From Trichoplax adhaerens (Eukaryota > Placozoa > Uniplacotomia > Trichoplacea > Trichoplacidae), in the NCBI RefSeq assembly GCF_000150275.1, contig NW_002060955.1:1762537-1826536 (forward strand): a DNA stretch of 64,000 bases. The letters run 5' to 3'. A program made the position numbers and the translations under genes. A model generated the notes under the pieces. The model ran no database searches. It was not told the DNA's origin and was given only the letters and a program-made list of their open reading frames with translations. Below, piece after piece: positions 48,370 through 63,966 of the stretch (positions within the stretch are counted from its first letter, which is position 1; the number at the start of each line of letters is the position of its first letter).

Positions 48370-50294
48370 ACTGATACATAACTCTAATTGTTACTGACAC
48401 GGATATTAACATTATGTTAATTGAACAATATTGAAAACTAAGTCATAATGATATTATCTATCGCAATCACAACGTAATTTTAATCAATATTGGCAAGATT
48501 AATAATAAAACTTGAAACAATTATTATAATGATTTATTATTCAAGCGATAAATTCTTTCCATCAGCACCTAGAATAATATTAGAAGTCTTTTAATTGTAA
48601 TATTAGTGTATGATTAAAAAATAGACTCAGTTTATAATTGAAATTACCACACCTTATGGCCTAAACTTCGTGGAATTAGGCTAAACAGGGTTGGAGAAGA
48701 GAATATATTCAGTGTTCTATCGTTATTGTAAATGACTAATAGGGTTTGTTCGGATCAGATTGAAAGATTATAAAAATAATTCGGGTAATGAGTATATTAT
48801 AATTTATAACTGAAGCTCCATTGTAATATCATGAAGAATGACGAAATGGAGCTAACTGGGCTTCTAGATTTGCTTTTAAAGTAGAAAAAGTGGATACAGC
48901 TGTAACTATTTACAATTTTTGTCTTCTTAACTGCAACTCAAATTAAGTGTGGTATTTAAAAAATACAGTTCGCGCAATTATATAAGCCTTAATACTGTAT
49001 AAAACTTCAAAATCTTACTAACTTTAAAATTAATAGTCATCTCTGGTCCATTAATGTCTCCGACTTGTACATATTTCCAATATAATCCACAAATATTAAA
49101 AATGTAAAGAAGTTCCCATCAGTTATTATTAGTATATTGCATTGCATTTCGTGATCCCCAGCCTTCGCTAGGGATGACGACAAATTATACGCTAGTAACA
49201 ACAGTATCATCACGTAGTTTTAATTTCCTTCATAAAAATAATAATTTTTCCGATAGCAATTGCGGCTCCCTTACTGTAAATATTCATCCAAAAGTAGCTC
49301 ATTCCGTTCAGAAGTGTAAAATGTTAGTTAAATTTTAAATACTTTTATTGTATGGTATAAAGCAAATAAGATACTAACCGATAAGACAATAAGCTGCTAC
49401 GTACTTTTGTAACGTAAAGAACGGCTGGAAATAGCAGCATATTTTAGCAGTATTACTACCTGAGCGAGCTGGCTTTTAATAGATTTAATGTGTTATATGC
49501 TTTTGCTTTAGTTCTTGTTACAAACTGAACTTTACAACAAGAAAATATAAACTACTAATACCACGAGTTTATTGTTCAACTTGCCCTCTCGGTGTTTGTT
49601 CGTATCGCAACTCATTTACTAACGATATCGTATCATCGTGAGGCCACCGTAACTACACAAATCTCTAAGACCATATTCTGAAACTTAAATTTTATTGGAA
49701 AGCCAATTAATGCACCGGGTAACTACGTCAATAACATCATCATTGGATAAAATTATAATAATGTACTTCGATGAATAGACAAATACAAATATTCTCAAAG
49801 ATATGCAGTAGCTCTATCTAATGACAAGCATGAATCTACGTCATATGGAAGCGACATAAAAATTAGCTCTAAGACACTTTACCGTAATTGATTTTGTCAC
49901 AATCCATTATCTATTACAATATTGTTGGTCTATGGACATATCTTCAGAGAAACAATATCATTTTATGCTACAATCAGTAATGTCGGTAAAATGTGAGGAT
50001 ATCGTAAGTTAGGGGGATTGTTGGTATAAGTTAATAGCTGAGTATGCCATACATTAGTTAAAATGACCATAAGATAATTTCTTTACTGACAAACATACTG
50101 TGTAGAATTGCTTATTATTATTATTGAGGACGGGGTTAAAAAATATCAGAGCGATTGATGGCTATACTAGTATGGATTAAAAATGTTAAATTAAGTAATC
50201 CGTGTTTAATATAGCACTGCACAAGTTGTACTATGAATTGATTGTTCGAATAGCGATTGCAGTCTTGACTGTTAGTGAATTTGTAAAATCCTTA
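48370..50294. other. Spacer between GPCR pseudogene and LRR-GPCR 3' end
   Basis: AT-rich, with no exon, RNA gene or repeat recognised. It should contain the 3' untranslated region of the LRR-GPCR gene on the minus strand. Confidence 0.35.
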
Positions 50295-53200
50295 TCAAAA
50301 TCTAGTGAATAGTTGGTTTTGTTGATCATGTAGATTCATAAGCTTTTTCTTCATAATTGCTGGCTTAGATTGGACTCGATTTCTTGATCTCCTAAATGAG
50401 TTTCCTAAACGGGCAGCCGGACGAATAAATAATCCTTTAATTACGGCTGCATTTGTAAAGGTATATAGGAATGGATTAAGGGCTGAATTAACAGGCAATG
50501 CAAAAATACCAACAAATTGTAATGTAACAACATCAACACCGTCGCTGCTAAAGATAGCATAACTGTTAACTACATAATAAGGTACCCAACTAATTAAATC
50601 GGTTAACAGTATGACCGATAGACGCCATGCGAGTGATTTGTTTTCCTTAGTAGGTGATCTTCCGGCTGCTTTACGGGTATTTTGGGCTGAGATAAACATT
50701 CCAATATAAAGTGAAGAAGTAATTATCCAAGCAATAATAGTCGTGGTTATATAGGATATCATCCAGATGCGATATAGAGGGTGCTCATAATTGCTTGGCA
50801 TGCACATGCTATTATAGGTATATAATCGCTCAGGACCAGGTTTATCGATACTGAATAGTGCTGGCACAATTGCAAATGCAAAGCCTATTAGCCATGCCAT
50901 ACCAGTGATCATTTGAGCTGTATACCTGCTCAATTTTTTTCCTTTAATCCCATAAACGATAGCGATAAATCTATCGATACTGATAATTACCATTAGAAAC
51001 ACAGATACAATACTTGATGTAGTCACAAAAACACAGGATGCTACACATAGACCACTTCGTAGCCAATTTTCAGATTGTAGACCGTATTGACCTTGGCCGC
51101 TATAAATTAAATTAGCGGTCGCAATTATGAATAAATATATAGACATGATAAAATCGGATAGTGCTAGATTATTGATTAAGAATATGTGAACTTTCTTTTT
51201 AGTCTTTTGTCTAAGAAATTGATTTCGTGCAATAACCATAATGTTGCCAAAAAAGGCCAGAGAACCAATAACCCATACAAAAGTTTGTAATGAAACATGA
51301 GCAAGGAGATGTTGACACGATGATAAAGTATCAGATATCATCGATGGCTTACACGTTGTAATTTTAGCAGGTATAAAGCAGCAAAAGTAAGGACGATTTG
51401 TTAGCCTATTGAGACATATCGTAGTAAAGAGGATGGTACATTTTAAGTTCTGATGTCGATGCAAATGTACTATTTGAAAGTAGAATAGTTGGTTAGCTAT
51501 TGTTATTTTGACTTACGTTTCTTCCAACTTAGATGGACCAAAGAAGGATTCTCGAGATATATGTGCTAAAGAATTCATTCGTAAATCTCTAAAAATTGCA
51601 GATAGTAAATGTCTTATCATTGGAAGATGCGGTAAAGATTACCTCGCGTAATGAAATAAAGGTATGGACATAATAGTGTTAGCAAAAAGTTACTTCCTGA
51701 ACCAATATAATATACGAATCGGATATTTATAAAATATCAGAATACTGTACATTATAAAGGTCACTAATATGGTACAGCTTTTGAATTATTTCAAAGTTAG
51801 TCCAGTATATGAACGGCTTTGCATGATGTATGTGCAAGTTAAGTCTCAATTTTTACAAAACAAAGCGTAGTAGATAAAATTATCAGTGAAAAATATAGAG
51901 TATTAAAAGTAATATAATTTGTTCATTGATTGTGTTCAACATCAGTGAATATTCAGTATAACAATCTTCTTCACCTAATAATCAAAGCTAAAATTGTTTG
52001 CTTGCTCATACCGTGATGAGAATGCTACTACCTGTTCATAACAACGTCGTTTTATAGTTATAGCACAAAAAATATTAAGTAAAAGGAGCAATGGTAGTAG
52101 TACTAAAATGGTGCCATTCTGTCTTTGTTGAACTTACAATTTTTGCAGGCTTGATAGTCCTTTAAAGCATCTCTTATCGATCCTGTCAATCTTGTTTCCG
52201 CTAGCATCACTTTAATCAATTTACGATTTGATAATTTTTAGTCAATAATCTTTGTTTTTACTACTACCAACAAAAATTAACCTAAATTTCTAAAATGATT
52301 ATTAAATACCCACATTTCGATTATATTGAGAAACTGTCCAGCAAAATCTAGATTTGGGCCACATATTATCTTGATTCGATTATTGGAAATATTGCTGATT
52401 CAGAGAGATAAAGGTATTAGATCCATGCTTCTTAATATACTCTGTCAGTCTTAATATCGTGATACTATCGTTTTCTAGTTATGAAATAAATCTACGAGGG
52501 CTACCGGTACTGCCTTCGGATTTCGAGGTTAAAAATCTAATCATGAGTATATATTTTGCATTACATACATTACATTACATACATTATACTTACAGCTTTT
52601 TCAGCTTTTCAAATCTAACTAATTTTGTAACTTTAAATCCTGTTAGATTATTGTTTGCAAGACTCCTGCAATAAATATTCGGATATTATAGCAAAAATTG
52701 CATATACGCTTATTTCTCTAAAAGCTCCTATCGCGTAAAATGAGAGCTTAATCATAAATCACCATATTTACACAAGTCACTTTAATAACTGCAGTAAATA
52801 GGCCGCATATGAATTATGTAGAAATTACATATTATAATAGCCAAGAATGGCTTTGATGTCGCAGTAGACAGTCCGTGATTGCAACAACAGCTAATTAAAT
52901 ATAGCTGAACCAACTCTGTCAAAAAGTCTTATAACTGAGTGCCACTGTACTTAGTAAATAGTGTATTCTTCCTACGTAACTTACTACCACAGACATTAGA
53001 CTGTTCTAAACGGTTGTACTCTAGCTTTTGTTTCTTTAGTTTGATATAATGGTAGGAGTATCACTTTACATTAGGTAAACGAGGTTTGTAAGACTTAAGA
53101 TCATAATAAGGATCTATTCTGATGTGTGACAATTGTCCACTATTCTTTAAATAGATGTATCTGATATTTTTTACATTAATTTGGAATATGAGTAGTTAAA

Positions 53201-56200
53201 TCATCTTACAATTCCATTAACACATTTGCATCATTGACAGAGATGTCGACCATATCAAATTCGCTTAAGTTGTTGTGATTTAATGATCTGTTAATTTAGA
53301 AATATTAAAATAATCCGCCGATAAATCTTTAGTAAGGTTTTGAAATACCATCATTATCTATATAGATCATGGCAATAAATTCCAATTCAAAGTTAGTAGT
53401 GGTAGCGAGCTAGAAAGGTAACTCTCACGTAATATTATGTAATGTTAAGTTAAGATACTTACATAATTCTGAGATCATCAAAATAAAAGGCTTTTCTTGG
53501 AATTTTCAAAATGTTACATTTATTTAATTGGCTGTAAAGGATTTAGATATTAAAGTTAGAACTGATAGCACCATATAAATATGTGATGAATCATTCTATT
53601 TTTTATGACCTAAATTTATTTCGATACTTAAGAAAATTAGTACTTTAGTTCTTAATATTTAAAACTGAATGTTACGCACAATTTATGACTTAAAATCTTT
53701 GATATGGAATCATAAGTACGCAAAATTTTAATTTTATGGTCTTTCAGCTATTACTCGTTCATAAAAATTTTCCAGTTTCTACGTATACATGTATAACTTT
53801 CAAAATGCTTCAATCATTTTTGGTACTATTTATAACCCCTACTTAGCAACACTTTTGAAGACTAGATTTAATTAGCTAGGTGAGTTGAAATAATAATTTG
53901 GTTTTCAATTTGCGTTTAAATTGATTTAATAGTGACTGTTTTTACATGTTAAGCTGTATACTTTTATGTCTAGCCTAACTTGATCCTAATATTTAACTTT
54001 TCGATAATAACGACACATTCTGTAAACATTTCTAATTCCTGTAAGGCGCCTATTATTATCCTCGTATTATGCATCATAATAAACTCCTGACATACCTATA
54101 AATGGAATGTCAGTAGTTATTTATGGTTCTGGTCAGATATAAACTGGATTTATTTTATTTCTCTGGCTCTATATTTATGACTTGAATCAACTGTAAGTAC
54201 ATGAATGCTGAGTTTTTATTAATTATGTGTTTGTTACACATTCACTTTACCGGATTTAAATTTAGATGTTTTTGCATGTTAAGAGTAATTTTGATCTAAA
54301 ACTATTGTCAATATTATCATGGATGTAAAATTGTGATGTGAATTCGCTAATGGATTTGCATTAACGACTGTGATGCTTTTAGATGACGATGATAAAGATA
54401 TAACGTAATTACTATGAATGCAAAGTATAAAGTTTAAGATGGATATTGTCTCACTTTTAGTATAAGATGTTAGATTGCTAACTTCTTAATTGGGCTAAAT
54501 GTGCTAGCACTCATTATCAATTAATACATATGTGCCCTATAATAAGTATTATAAAACTAAGTCTATAGAAAAGTATGTTAATTGTATAAGCCTAAGAATT
54601 AATTGTTTTGTACCAGAAAGCTTGGCAAATGTATAAAAGAGGATTCATTTATTTAATATAACAGTGAGGTAATTGCAGTTGCTGAGTAGAGTACGCTATC
54701 ATCGATAAAGATCTCATTAAGTAATCACCAAAAAGCTTTTTGTCTGTGACTTACTATTGCCTAAGATTATGCACTAGGTCAGTGAAGTTTGTGGCGCTTA
54801 GTAGTAGGGATACTGTACCATAAAAACTAACGGTAGTGAAATAGGGAGTTTTTTAAATGTCGCAAACGCGGTTGTGATGATGTTGTAATTTCGATCGTTT
54901 GATTTAATTACTACTATAAAGTACTAGTGACATTGAAAAAGTTCTTGGAAATATTGTCTAGAGATATATCTTGTACCGTTATTTTCTTGTCTAAGTGCTA
55001 CCTAGAACTGCGTTGTATTTCTTAAAGCACAATAATACTATATAAAGAAGTACTTTAAACTTTGAAACATTACAAGAAACTGTATGAAGATTGTACGGTC
55101 TAAAATATCAAAAATGATTATCTCGTTTATCTTAGCCAAGGATCAAATCCGCTTTGTATGAATTTCTAGTGAAGGATGTAGCATAGAGTGTAGTCTCATT
55201 TTGTATAATTTTATATGAAATTATAATAGCTTTAGAAATTGGCTAAATCTTGTTCGGATTATTTTAGTCACTTTCGACAGTTGGGAAATAAAGTACTAGT
55301 ACGACGGATCTTGTATAGATGTTTAATAAATCTTCAAAAATTAAAGACTATATATACGTGTATATATTATGGTCATCATTATTGTGAGATAAGGTAGAGT
55401 TTTGATAATTTAGCAAATAAGGCAAATTTAATCGGATTGAAGTGAGCAAGATGAAAGAGTTACGAATTTCGATTTAAGATAGCTAACCTAATAAGAAGAG
55501 ATAATTATCAAGGATTGGCGATCCTATCTAGTGCAAGTAGCGCTATGTTTTGATCATCTGATTACTATCATATTTCTTTATATTCCGATTATATAAGATT
55601 CTATATTAGATATTTAGCCGATTCACAAACAGTTTTGTGTATCCGCAAATTATACTATGCAATATTGATTTCATCTGATCCCTGCGTTTCTTTAATTAAT
55701 TTTAAATTTACACACATTGGCGTAGCTGCAGCTACTAAGAAATCTACATGTAAGATCGTTTACTAATAGCCTATAGTGCAAAGTGCATATCTAGATTACA
55801 GTGCTTTATGGACCTTACTTTTTGCATATTCCATGTTAGTATTATTACTTAGCCATGTTTTTGTTATACGATATGAACATGTTAATAATACATTCTGTTA
55901 TTTAATGATATTCTAACTATAATGTATAGCATTTCTTTATCTAACATCTTCTATTTCTGTTGTTATTTATGAGTTACAGATTCAATAAATACCAGTCATT
56001 CTTGTTTTGAAAGTAACTCTAGTATTCAATAGTTCTGAACTCTCAAGTAGTTGATTCTTTTCGAACAAACTACGCTTCAACTTTTCTATATTTCATCTCA
56101 TTTTACTTGACAGAGTTCATATATGCATAACATAGCCGAATAACCGAATAATCTAATTAACTAAGCATTCTAACAAATGCTAAAAGCAAGTTATCGTAAG

Positions 56201-59200
56201 AATATAGAGATATATCAGAGGAATATGCTATTATTTAATCTAATCTACTATTAAACTCTCATTCGATTTATTTAAATATAAAATTAATGATTCTATCAAC
56301 TATTTTCTGTATTTATGAATAAAGTACATAGCTGCATACTTATTCTCATACTGTCCAGTTGTTATTATTAGTCAGTGTTATTAACAAATACAGTGTAATA
56401 GAAACTAACCTTTTGCGGGATAGAGTAAAATATTCCTTATTTTGACTACTTACATGCCAGTTAGGAATGGCCCAACACGGTCGTATAAATCTCTCAGGAA
56501 GGAATTTAATATTATTGGATTATCACTCACATCTCTATACGCTCAAAAATAAATACAGATACGATCGTTAACATTTTCCTGATGGTATATCTTTTAAGTT
56601 ATAAATATCTAATGAAAGCTCAGTAAAATAAACTGGTGATATCAAATGGAATATCGTCTAAATTATATATAGCTAATGATAAAAATTAGTAAATAAAACT
56701 GGCGATATCTTGTTTTTCAATTAATAACATTACAAATTTTAGATCCTTAGTAATTATATCATTGTTTTATGTACATACAGTTTTAAGTTTTTCATAGTCG
56801 GCATTCCGTTAATAATTCCAGCCCAATTATTCCCTGCTAATTTCCTATGAAAGTAATCGACAAGGCAAATCATTAAATTTGTATAAGCGTATCAATACTT
56901 ATAGTTAGAGTTTACTTTGTAAAGAGATTTATATCATAAATAGGCTCTATAGTGGCTTGCTATCTAAGTAAATTAATAACGACCCTAATCTGAAGTCAGA
57001 TCACCAGCGTATTACTTCGTAAAACGTACAAGTCATTAATCAGCTTTAATTTTTCAAGCAAGTCTTTCTGCATATTTATTCCGTTTGTAATCAAATTGGT
57101 ATAGCTCATATCACTATCGAATAAATACAAAAGCAAATGGGTCACTTAATTCCAAATGCGTATCAAATAAATCATAACAAGTTATTTATGGAGAGGTTCA
57201 ATCAGTAACCTACATTTTGGTAACTTGATAGAATAACTGATCACAATTAGGATCAAACTTTTTGATATTATTATTTGCTAAAATTCTTAAATTAGCCAAT
57301 TAAGCATAATAATTAGAGAGTAATATTTCCAGAAATAATTAGCTTTCAATTTAAATACTTAAGGGTGACCGTAGTTAGTAACAGTATCATCAATAAAGAG
57401 AAATTGTTAAATGAATTTATTATTACTTACATAGATTTTAGTATTGCAGGCAATCCTGAGCAGTTCAAGTATTTGATGTTGTTTCTCGCTAAATTGCTAT
57501 AATAAAAGTAGACTTGAGAATTCTATAAGAATACGATTTCATAAATGATACGGTACAGATGTAAGATTTTTTACTCTAGGTTTGATACTATAACATAAAA
57601 AGCTACGAAATAGTAATTATATTGAAAATTTAGACGAAGAATTTAAATATTCGCGTTCCCTGTTACAAGTACAAATCTTTAGATTTTATTCGTCCTATTT
57701 TCACTTACAGCTTTTCAAGAAAAGTTAATCCCAGATTATCTTGATCAGACAGTGTTATAGCATTATTACTTAAATCTCTAAAAAAAGAATTTTAGTATGC
57801 CTGAGCTTCTAGATCATTCATTTACTATATAGTAACTGAAATGGTTATTTATTTAGCTCACAGAATTCTTAAATTTTTGTAACGCGAAAATAATTTGTTT
57901 CCCAGCATCGTAATGTAATTGTTGCTTAAATATCTGAAACAAAGTCACTTCAATTAATTTAGAAAGCTACACGCATAAAATGTACTACCATTGTGATTAC
58001 ATACGTTTAGAATTGTATATAGACTAAATTTATGAATATTCCTAATTTGCACTTACAATTGGCTCAGATACGGCAGTTTCACTTTAAAAATTTTGCCAAC
58101 ATTTCTAATATTATTGTAATTTAAGTTCCTTGTATACCGAAATATCATGAAGATATAAAATGATAAGGAATAACTGGGCTTAGCTACAAATGAAGTAATA
58201 CAATTTGTCTTACAATATCCGTATGTTGCTTAATCCTCCCAAAAAGGTATTTTGATGATCGGATATATGATTATGATGTAGATATCTGAATCATATACAG
58301 ACGTTATGAATTAATTTATCAGGTAATCATAAATATTTTACTACAGTTAGCAGTATATATTTCCCTGTGTTCTTACAAACTATTTAACATCGTATTTTTA
58401 AAAACATTTTCTGGCAATGTTCCAATGTGGTTGTAACCAAGGTATCTGTTAAACATAAATGTAATTATACTGTACTTTAAAAGATATATTTTTCTTTCAT
58501 GCCATCCTCTCTGGATGAAAAGATTGTTCAGCACTATAAATTTGTTGATAGCTACTCGTATACTTTATAAATGAGTACAATTAATTTATTAAATAATAAA
58601 ATATTCTCAAGATTCATATTAACAATCGGCGCTTAGAAATATAATCATTGAATGTGACATAAATGACGATCATAAGACGTCTTGTGCAGTCAATCGAGTA
58701 CAATTTTGTAACGGTAGTGAATCTACTGTGATGAATGATATCTTACTTAATTTAGACACGTACATGTATCACGATAAGATAGTTATCAATTTGGATATGT
58801 GCATGAATTATTTTATGACTTAATTAATATAGCCGATACAAACCTGTTCCTAATACAGGCTAAATTACACTAAATATAGTATATGAATTGTCAATGGTAA
58901 ATTCAATATAAATCCTGTTAATTATAAGCTAGTGAAAACATAAAGTTAATATATCGTAATATTACAAAGTCATTGGATTAGGCTAGGAATAATTTAATGT
59001 ATTCACTAAGTCTTATTGGTCGAAATATATCACACATCGTAAACCGATTTTATGGCTAGAATAGCTATTTTAATGATTGATTTAGAATATTAAATTAGAC
59101 TCGTATTTTCTAGAATAAAGATATAATTAGAAGATTCCGAAAGTGCATTTCTTAGTTATTGTTACTTATCTAGGGTAATCTAATTAGTTTAGATTAGGCA

Positions 59201-62200
59201 AGTTTGGTTAAGTAACACATTTATACTTTTACAAAGTTACTTACAATTCTTTAAGACTTCTTAAATCTTTAAAATCATCGGAGTCTATTGCTTCAATGCG
59301 ATTATTTGCTACAGATCTAGGCATTTAAAATGACAATTAAATGCTTTAGCATTTGGTATTTGGCAGTATCAAGATAAATTAATTTTTCTTTATATTACCG
59401 AGTAGGTTATGGATTGCATTCAAAAGCATCGCAACATTAAAATCATTCTAACGAAGTACCACTTTACGGTATAAAGTTACTGAACCTCTGTTAAATGAGC
59501 ACATTATCGTAAACCGTCAATAAAGCGACGGGAGTTTGCACTAGTGAATTCTAATTTAAACACCTTGCGAAGATTTATTGTTATAGGCACATGCTCTTTA
59601 TATGGTATTCTTAATGAAAAAGTATACTAACTAATCTTATTTTCGTAGACAAATATTTACACCATTATTTCTAACGCTATCATTTTATACTTTTGCACTT
59701 ATACTGATAAGCTGTACAAGTTAGCCTGGACTTACGATAGAAATAAAATACTAGCAAAATTCCCTTTTCAATATATGTCTTACGTGAATACAAATACGTC
59801 ATTATAATCTATGATATACTATTCAAATTATACTTATTTAATCAAATTTGATAACAAGCTAGGCTAGGAAGTTTATAAGCTTACAAAGCAACAAGTTGAG
59901 ATAGTGGTCTTATAAAATCTATCTTTCTTAGGTTGTTCTTACCCAAAAATCTGAAAAATCGAAACAAAAAATAAATTATCAGAAAGCTTAAAAAGCTTAC
60001 AAAGGTAGCTTGCCAATGCTTTATCCAGAAATCAGCTTAAAATGAATCGCTCTTACGATTAAAATATTATGAAGTAAATGATTTAATCGAATTTTACATG
60101 CCAATTAATTTAAGTAATATTTCTGCTGATTAAACTTACAGTGAATGTAACCCTGACAATGGTTTTAGTGCGTCTGTCTTAATAGAGTTTAGATTATTGG
60201 AAGAAATATTTCTGCGGGATTTGAATAGGAATTAGTAACTTAGAATAAATTTTGAAATTATATCTATAATTAATTTATCAAATACTATTTGAATTAAGTC
60301 TATGGCAAAAGATAAGGACGATGCTCTGTCAACCTTATAACATTTTAATAATTCAGATATTAGAAATTTCCAAGTATCTGTTGCAGATTAAGCTAAATTA
60401 TTTTAAATAAAATTACAGCAAGTGAATTGGCTTTCAATGACGTGAATTTGATTATTAAATGGTAACTTTGTCAATTGTAAATGGACAGTATTGAATACAG
60501 TAATATAATATTAACATGTTAGCCGTAATTTGTGCCGTATCTTATTAGATACCCCAGTACTAGAGCTTATATTAGAGTAACACACATTACTGTTACAGAA
60601 TTACCGTAAATTTCTTTTAAAGTTGATTATTGTGTTTTACAATACTCTCCATCAAGAAAGTTCATTATCTGATAATTTACATCTTAGGTGCAAACACCGT
60701 TGTCATTAAACTTTTTAATATTTAAATTATAATTACGTCATAATAATTTCTATCATTAATTGTTATAACATGTTAATTACCGTATTACATATCACTATGC
60801 ATGCTTTAGGAGTAAGATAATTACAATTTTCATATATTGCCTGATGCCACATACAAACCAATAGATAAAATATTAACGTAATATCAATGTAGTTCTTTAT
60901 TTGTTAGCATACCTAAAGATACCTTCTAGAAATTATCATATTAGATATCATGTCATCTTAGCGTCTTCAAAATAATTTCTCAACTAATACAGTATAATTT
61001 AATGAAGAAGTTTCTGTTCTAGCAATGTATTCTAATAATTACAAATCATTCTCTCTATCTCCGTCCAACTAGAAACTATTGACACTATATTACACTTGAA
61101 TTTAAAATAACATAACATTAAGCACCTGAAAAGGAGGTATCAAATCTGGAGGTGATAACTCAACAAATATGCTCCTAGTACTACACTAGTTTAACCTGAT
61201 CAAACTTTGATATTTACTAAAATCGAGTAAGAAATTATTAAGAATCAGCACGAAAGATTTTAATATGAACTTAGCAGTTAGACTTCCTATATGGACATTT
61301 TATCTTAACATTAACAAGACTTTTGTGCTACTATTTAACATAATTGGAAAAATTTCCGTAAATATCAGCATAAGAATTAAGGTAAATATGCTATCAGACT
61401 GTGAATATGCATAATAGCTATCAAACTGTTATGTACAAATGCTGGTAGCTATTTTATTTCCTCATATATTGTCACTTACAGTGGGGCTAGATAATTTAAT
61501 GCAGAAAAATTGAGTGGATTTGATTGATGTAGCTTGTTATAAGATAAGTTACTGTTTCAAAGAAGATCTTCACTAAGGTCATATAGTCTTAAAGTGATTA
61601 CTTCTTAAGAAATGCAGCAGTAATTAAAATTATTGCTTTAATTATAACTTGATGTTTTACAATGGTTACAATTGCAACTGAATCATGATCATAAGCATTA
61701 CAGGGTTCTGCAGTCTCCAAAGTCTAAGTTTTTTATTGTCGATAGGAAATTATTGGTTAAATCCCTACATTGAAAAAAGATATCGAAAGATTGAGTAATC
61801 AGTAGATAGAAAAATTATTAAAAGATATGCTAGTGTATCAAAGTAAGTTTAAATAAGATTAAATGTTTCCTATAATACAAGTATGATTGTGAAAAGTGCT
61901 TGTTCCCATTTTCTTGTTAAATTACTGAGTGCAAATGTGGTTAGGGTTAAGGTTACACTATTTGCTCAATATCTTTCAATTTTTATTTGTATGGTATAGC
62001 ATTTGAGCTGTGAAAGTGTCTACTTCAAGTATATAACGCCTATAAGACTTACAAAGTCTCTATTATAACTGGGTTACTTGCTCTGTTGCGATTTTCGTCC
62101 AGCTTCAATGGATATGATCTTGATAAACCCCTTCGTAAGTCAATAATAATCATAAATAATAAGCGTAGAAAAAAACTTTTCCAGTTGAAAAGTGTAAAAT

Positions 62201-63966
62201 GTAATGTTATATCCTATTTAGGGTCTATATATATAATAGTTTAGTTATGGTTATTCACTTAAGAAGGCTTTTATGAGATTGAATTATAAGTGAGAAGTAC
62301 GACATACAAAAAGTTCATCGATGCCGTATTGGGTAAATTGAATTCTCGAAAATTTCCAATAGGATTACCACTAAGCTGTCTAATAAAATTATATTAGAAA
62401 TATATTTAATTACTTTACTTATTTATCTCTTATTATAATCTTTGTTTATAATTGGTGAAAGTAAACAGCATATAATTATATCGTTAGGAATCAGGCTATA
62501 TAGTGAAGGAGGTAACAATGATAGTGTACTTACAGCAATTTTAGTTTGTTTAGTCCGAAAAAAGCTTTCCTATCAACATGTTTTATGTTATTTGTTTGTA
62601 AACGTCTGGAATACACGTAAAACATATCAAAGATAAGCATTTAAATATTATATTATATAAATACACTGAAGATATGTAATTCCACCTTCAGCAACAATAT
62701 ACCGGACGAAGAAAAACTTCTTGAACTATTAACTGTAAATCATTATCACTATTTTTAATTATTGTTAGATACGATTTGATTAAGGTTACAGTAAACTAAA
62801 TGAGGGATTTCAAGCGAAAATCTTCTTAACTGCAATCTATATAATGCACCATACATTACATGATACGCATTCTGTAAAGCACACGGTACAGCATGTAATT
62901 TTATTACTAATTAGTAATTCATGTTATCGTATAGCGTGTAGAGTAGAATGAATATTTACTTAACCTTAACTTATAAACAGTGACATTGGAAGCAACAGTT
63001 GTTAAAAATAAAGCCTAATTGTCTCTTTAATAATGTACTTTGCATGTGCTAGTAAAAAATGATTAAAATTAACGAATTCCGAATTTTACCAGTTACAGTG
63101 ATCTTCTACTTCTTTTGAGTTAGTTACAGACTACGATAATAAGCTATGCACATAACTGTTCCGGAAAATACATTCATTTTCTATTTTATATGTCTAACAA
63201 GATCGACTTGCAGTTTCATTAGATATTTTGACATCATATAATGATTGAAAGATGGATGAAGAACAAATTGTAGTTTCAAATTTTACTTAGGATTCGCAAA
63301 AATATTACAATATCTAGGCAAAGACCATGCCAGCTTACAAATTATGGAGATTTGAAAGGTACTCAAACTGATTGGGAGCTAAATTTTTGAGTTCATTTTC
63401 ATTTATATTTCTAGCCAATATTAAGTATTGAAAACGAGCAATTATTAAAATGACAGTTAGACCAAATGTTATGATCTCATTAATAAAAGCAGTACTAGTG
63501 AACTTACAAGTCCTGAAGTCTGACTAACGGTTGCAAACTTTCTGAGCTCAAATCGGTTAATTTATTTCCTGCTAAATCTCTTATCGACATAACATAAGAA
63601 ACTATGCAATTAGTAGATTGATATTCACATGTTATGCGTAAATAGCTTAATAAATATGATGATTGTAATAGAGAATATATAATATGTTGATGAATAATTG
63701 CATGTTCTTAAATATACTGGTACAAAGTCGGGAAAATTTTCTAATGTATTATTATACAGCATTTATATGTGAGTTATAATGGCCAGCTAAATAGCTACGA
63801 ATAAGAAAGGACAGGTAAGTTATGATGTATGAATGATATTTTATCTTCTAAAAGTTTGGAGAAAATTCTAGGTTTGTTATGATTGTATACTCACAGAATA
63901 GCAACTTTGTCTAGGTCCTTAAAAGCGGTAGCATCGATCTTAGAAATATTATTAAAGGGTAGTCTC
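50295..63966 (-). CDS. Leucine-rich-repeat GPCR, relaxin-receptor/LGR-like (5' partial)
   Basis: The terminal exon 51405-50295 codes the hinge (RPYFCCF, SSCQHLLAH) and all seven helices: WVIGSLAFFGN in TM1, NLALSDF in TM2, IDRF in place of DRY, NPFLYTF in TM7, and a basic tail, as in RXFP/LGR receptors. Upstream LRR exons, one repeat each: 63966-63895, 63579-63508, 63410-63339, 62605-62534, 61551-61480, 60211-60140, 59316-59245, 58445-58377, 58285-58214, 58128-58057, 57933-57862, 57777-57709, 57496-57431, 57285-57214, 56844-56779, 56534-56454, 53531-53463, 53287-53210, 52665-52594, 52209-52138, 51588-51517; tentative: 62130-62053 and 57104-57030. Sizes are 66-81, mostly 72, always a multiple of 3, all introns phase 2. 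The receptor should bind a large extracellular ligand and signal through G proteins (family knowledge). The 5' exons lie beyond the window. Confidence 0.88.
53532..56453. other. Large intron within the LRR-GPCR gene
   Basis: About 2.9 kb, by far the longest gap in the exon series. I looked for further LRR exons on the minus strand (acceptor, about 72 bases, LRR pattern, GT donor) and found none I can support. No element or nested gene recognised. Confidence 0.4.

Noticed and set aside
50295-51464. Start of the terminal GPCR exon as a stand-alone intronless receptor with its own ATG at 51464
   Set aside because: The acceptor at 51406 joins in phase to the LRR exon 51588-51517, and the first ATG reading has no signal peptide or family match.
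62053-62130. Additional LRR exon of the GPCR (78 bases), together with 57030-57104
   Set aside because: Phase and splice sites fit, but the LRR pattern is poor, so they are listed only as tentative and not counted among the 21.
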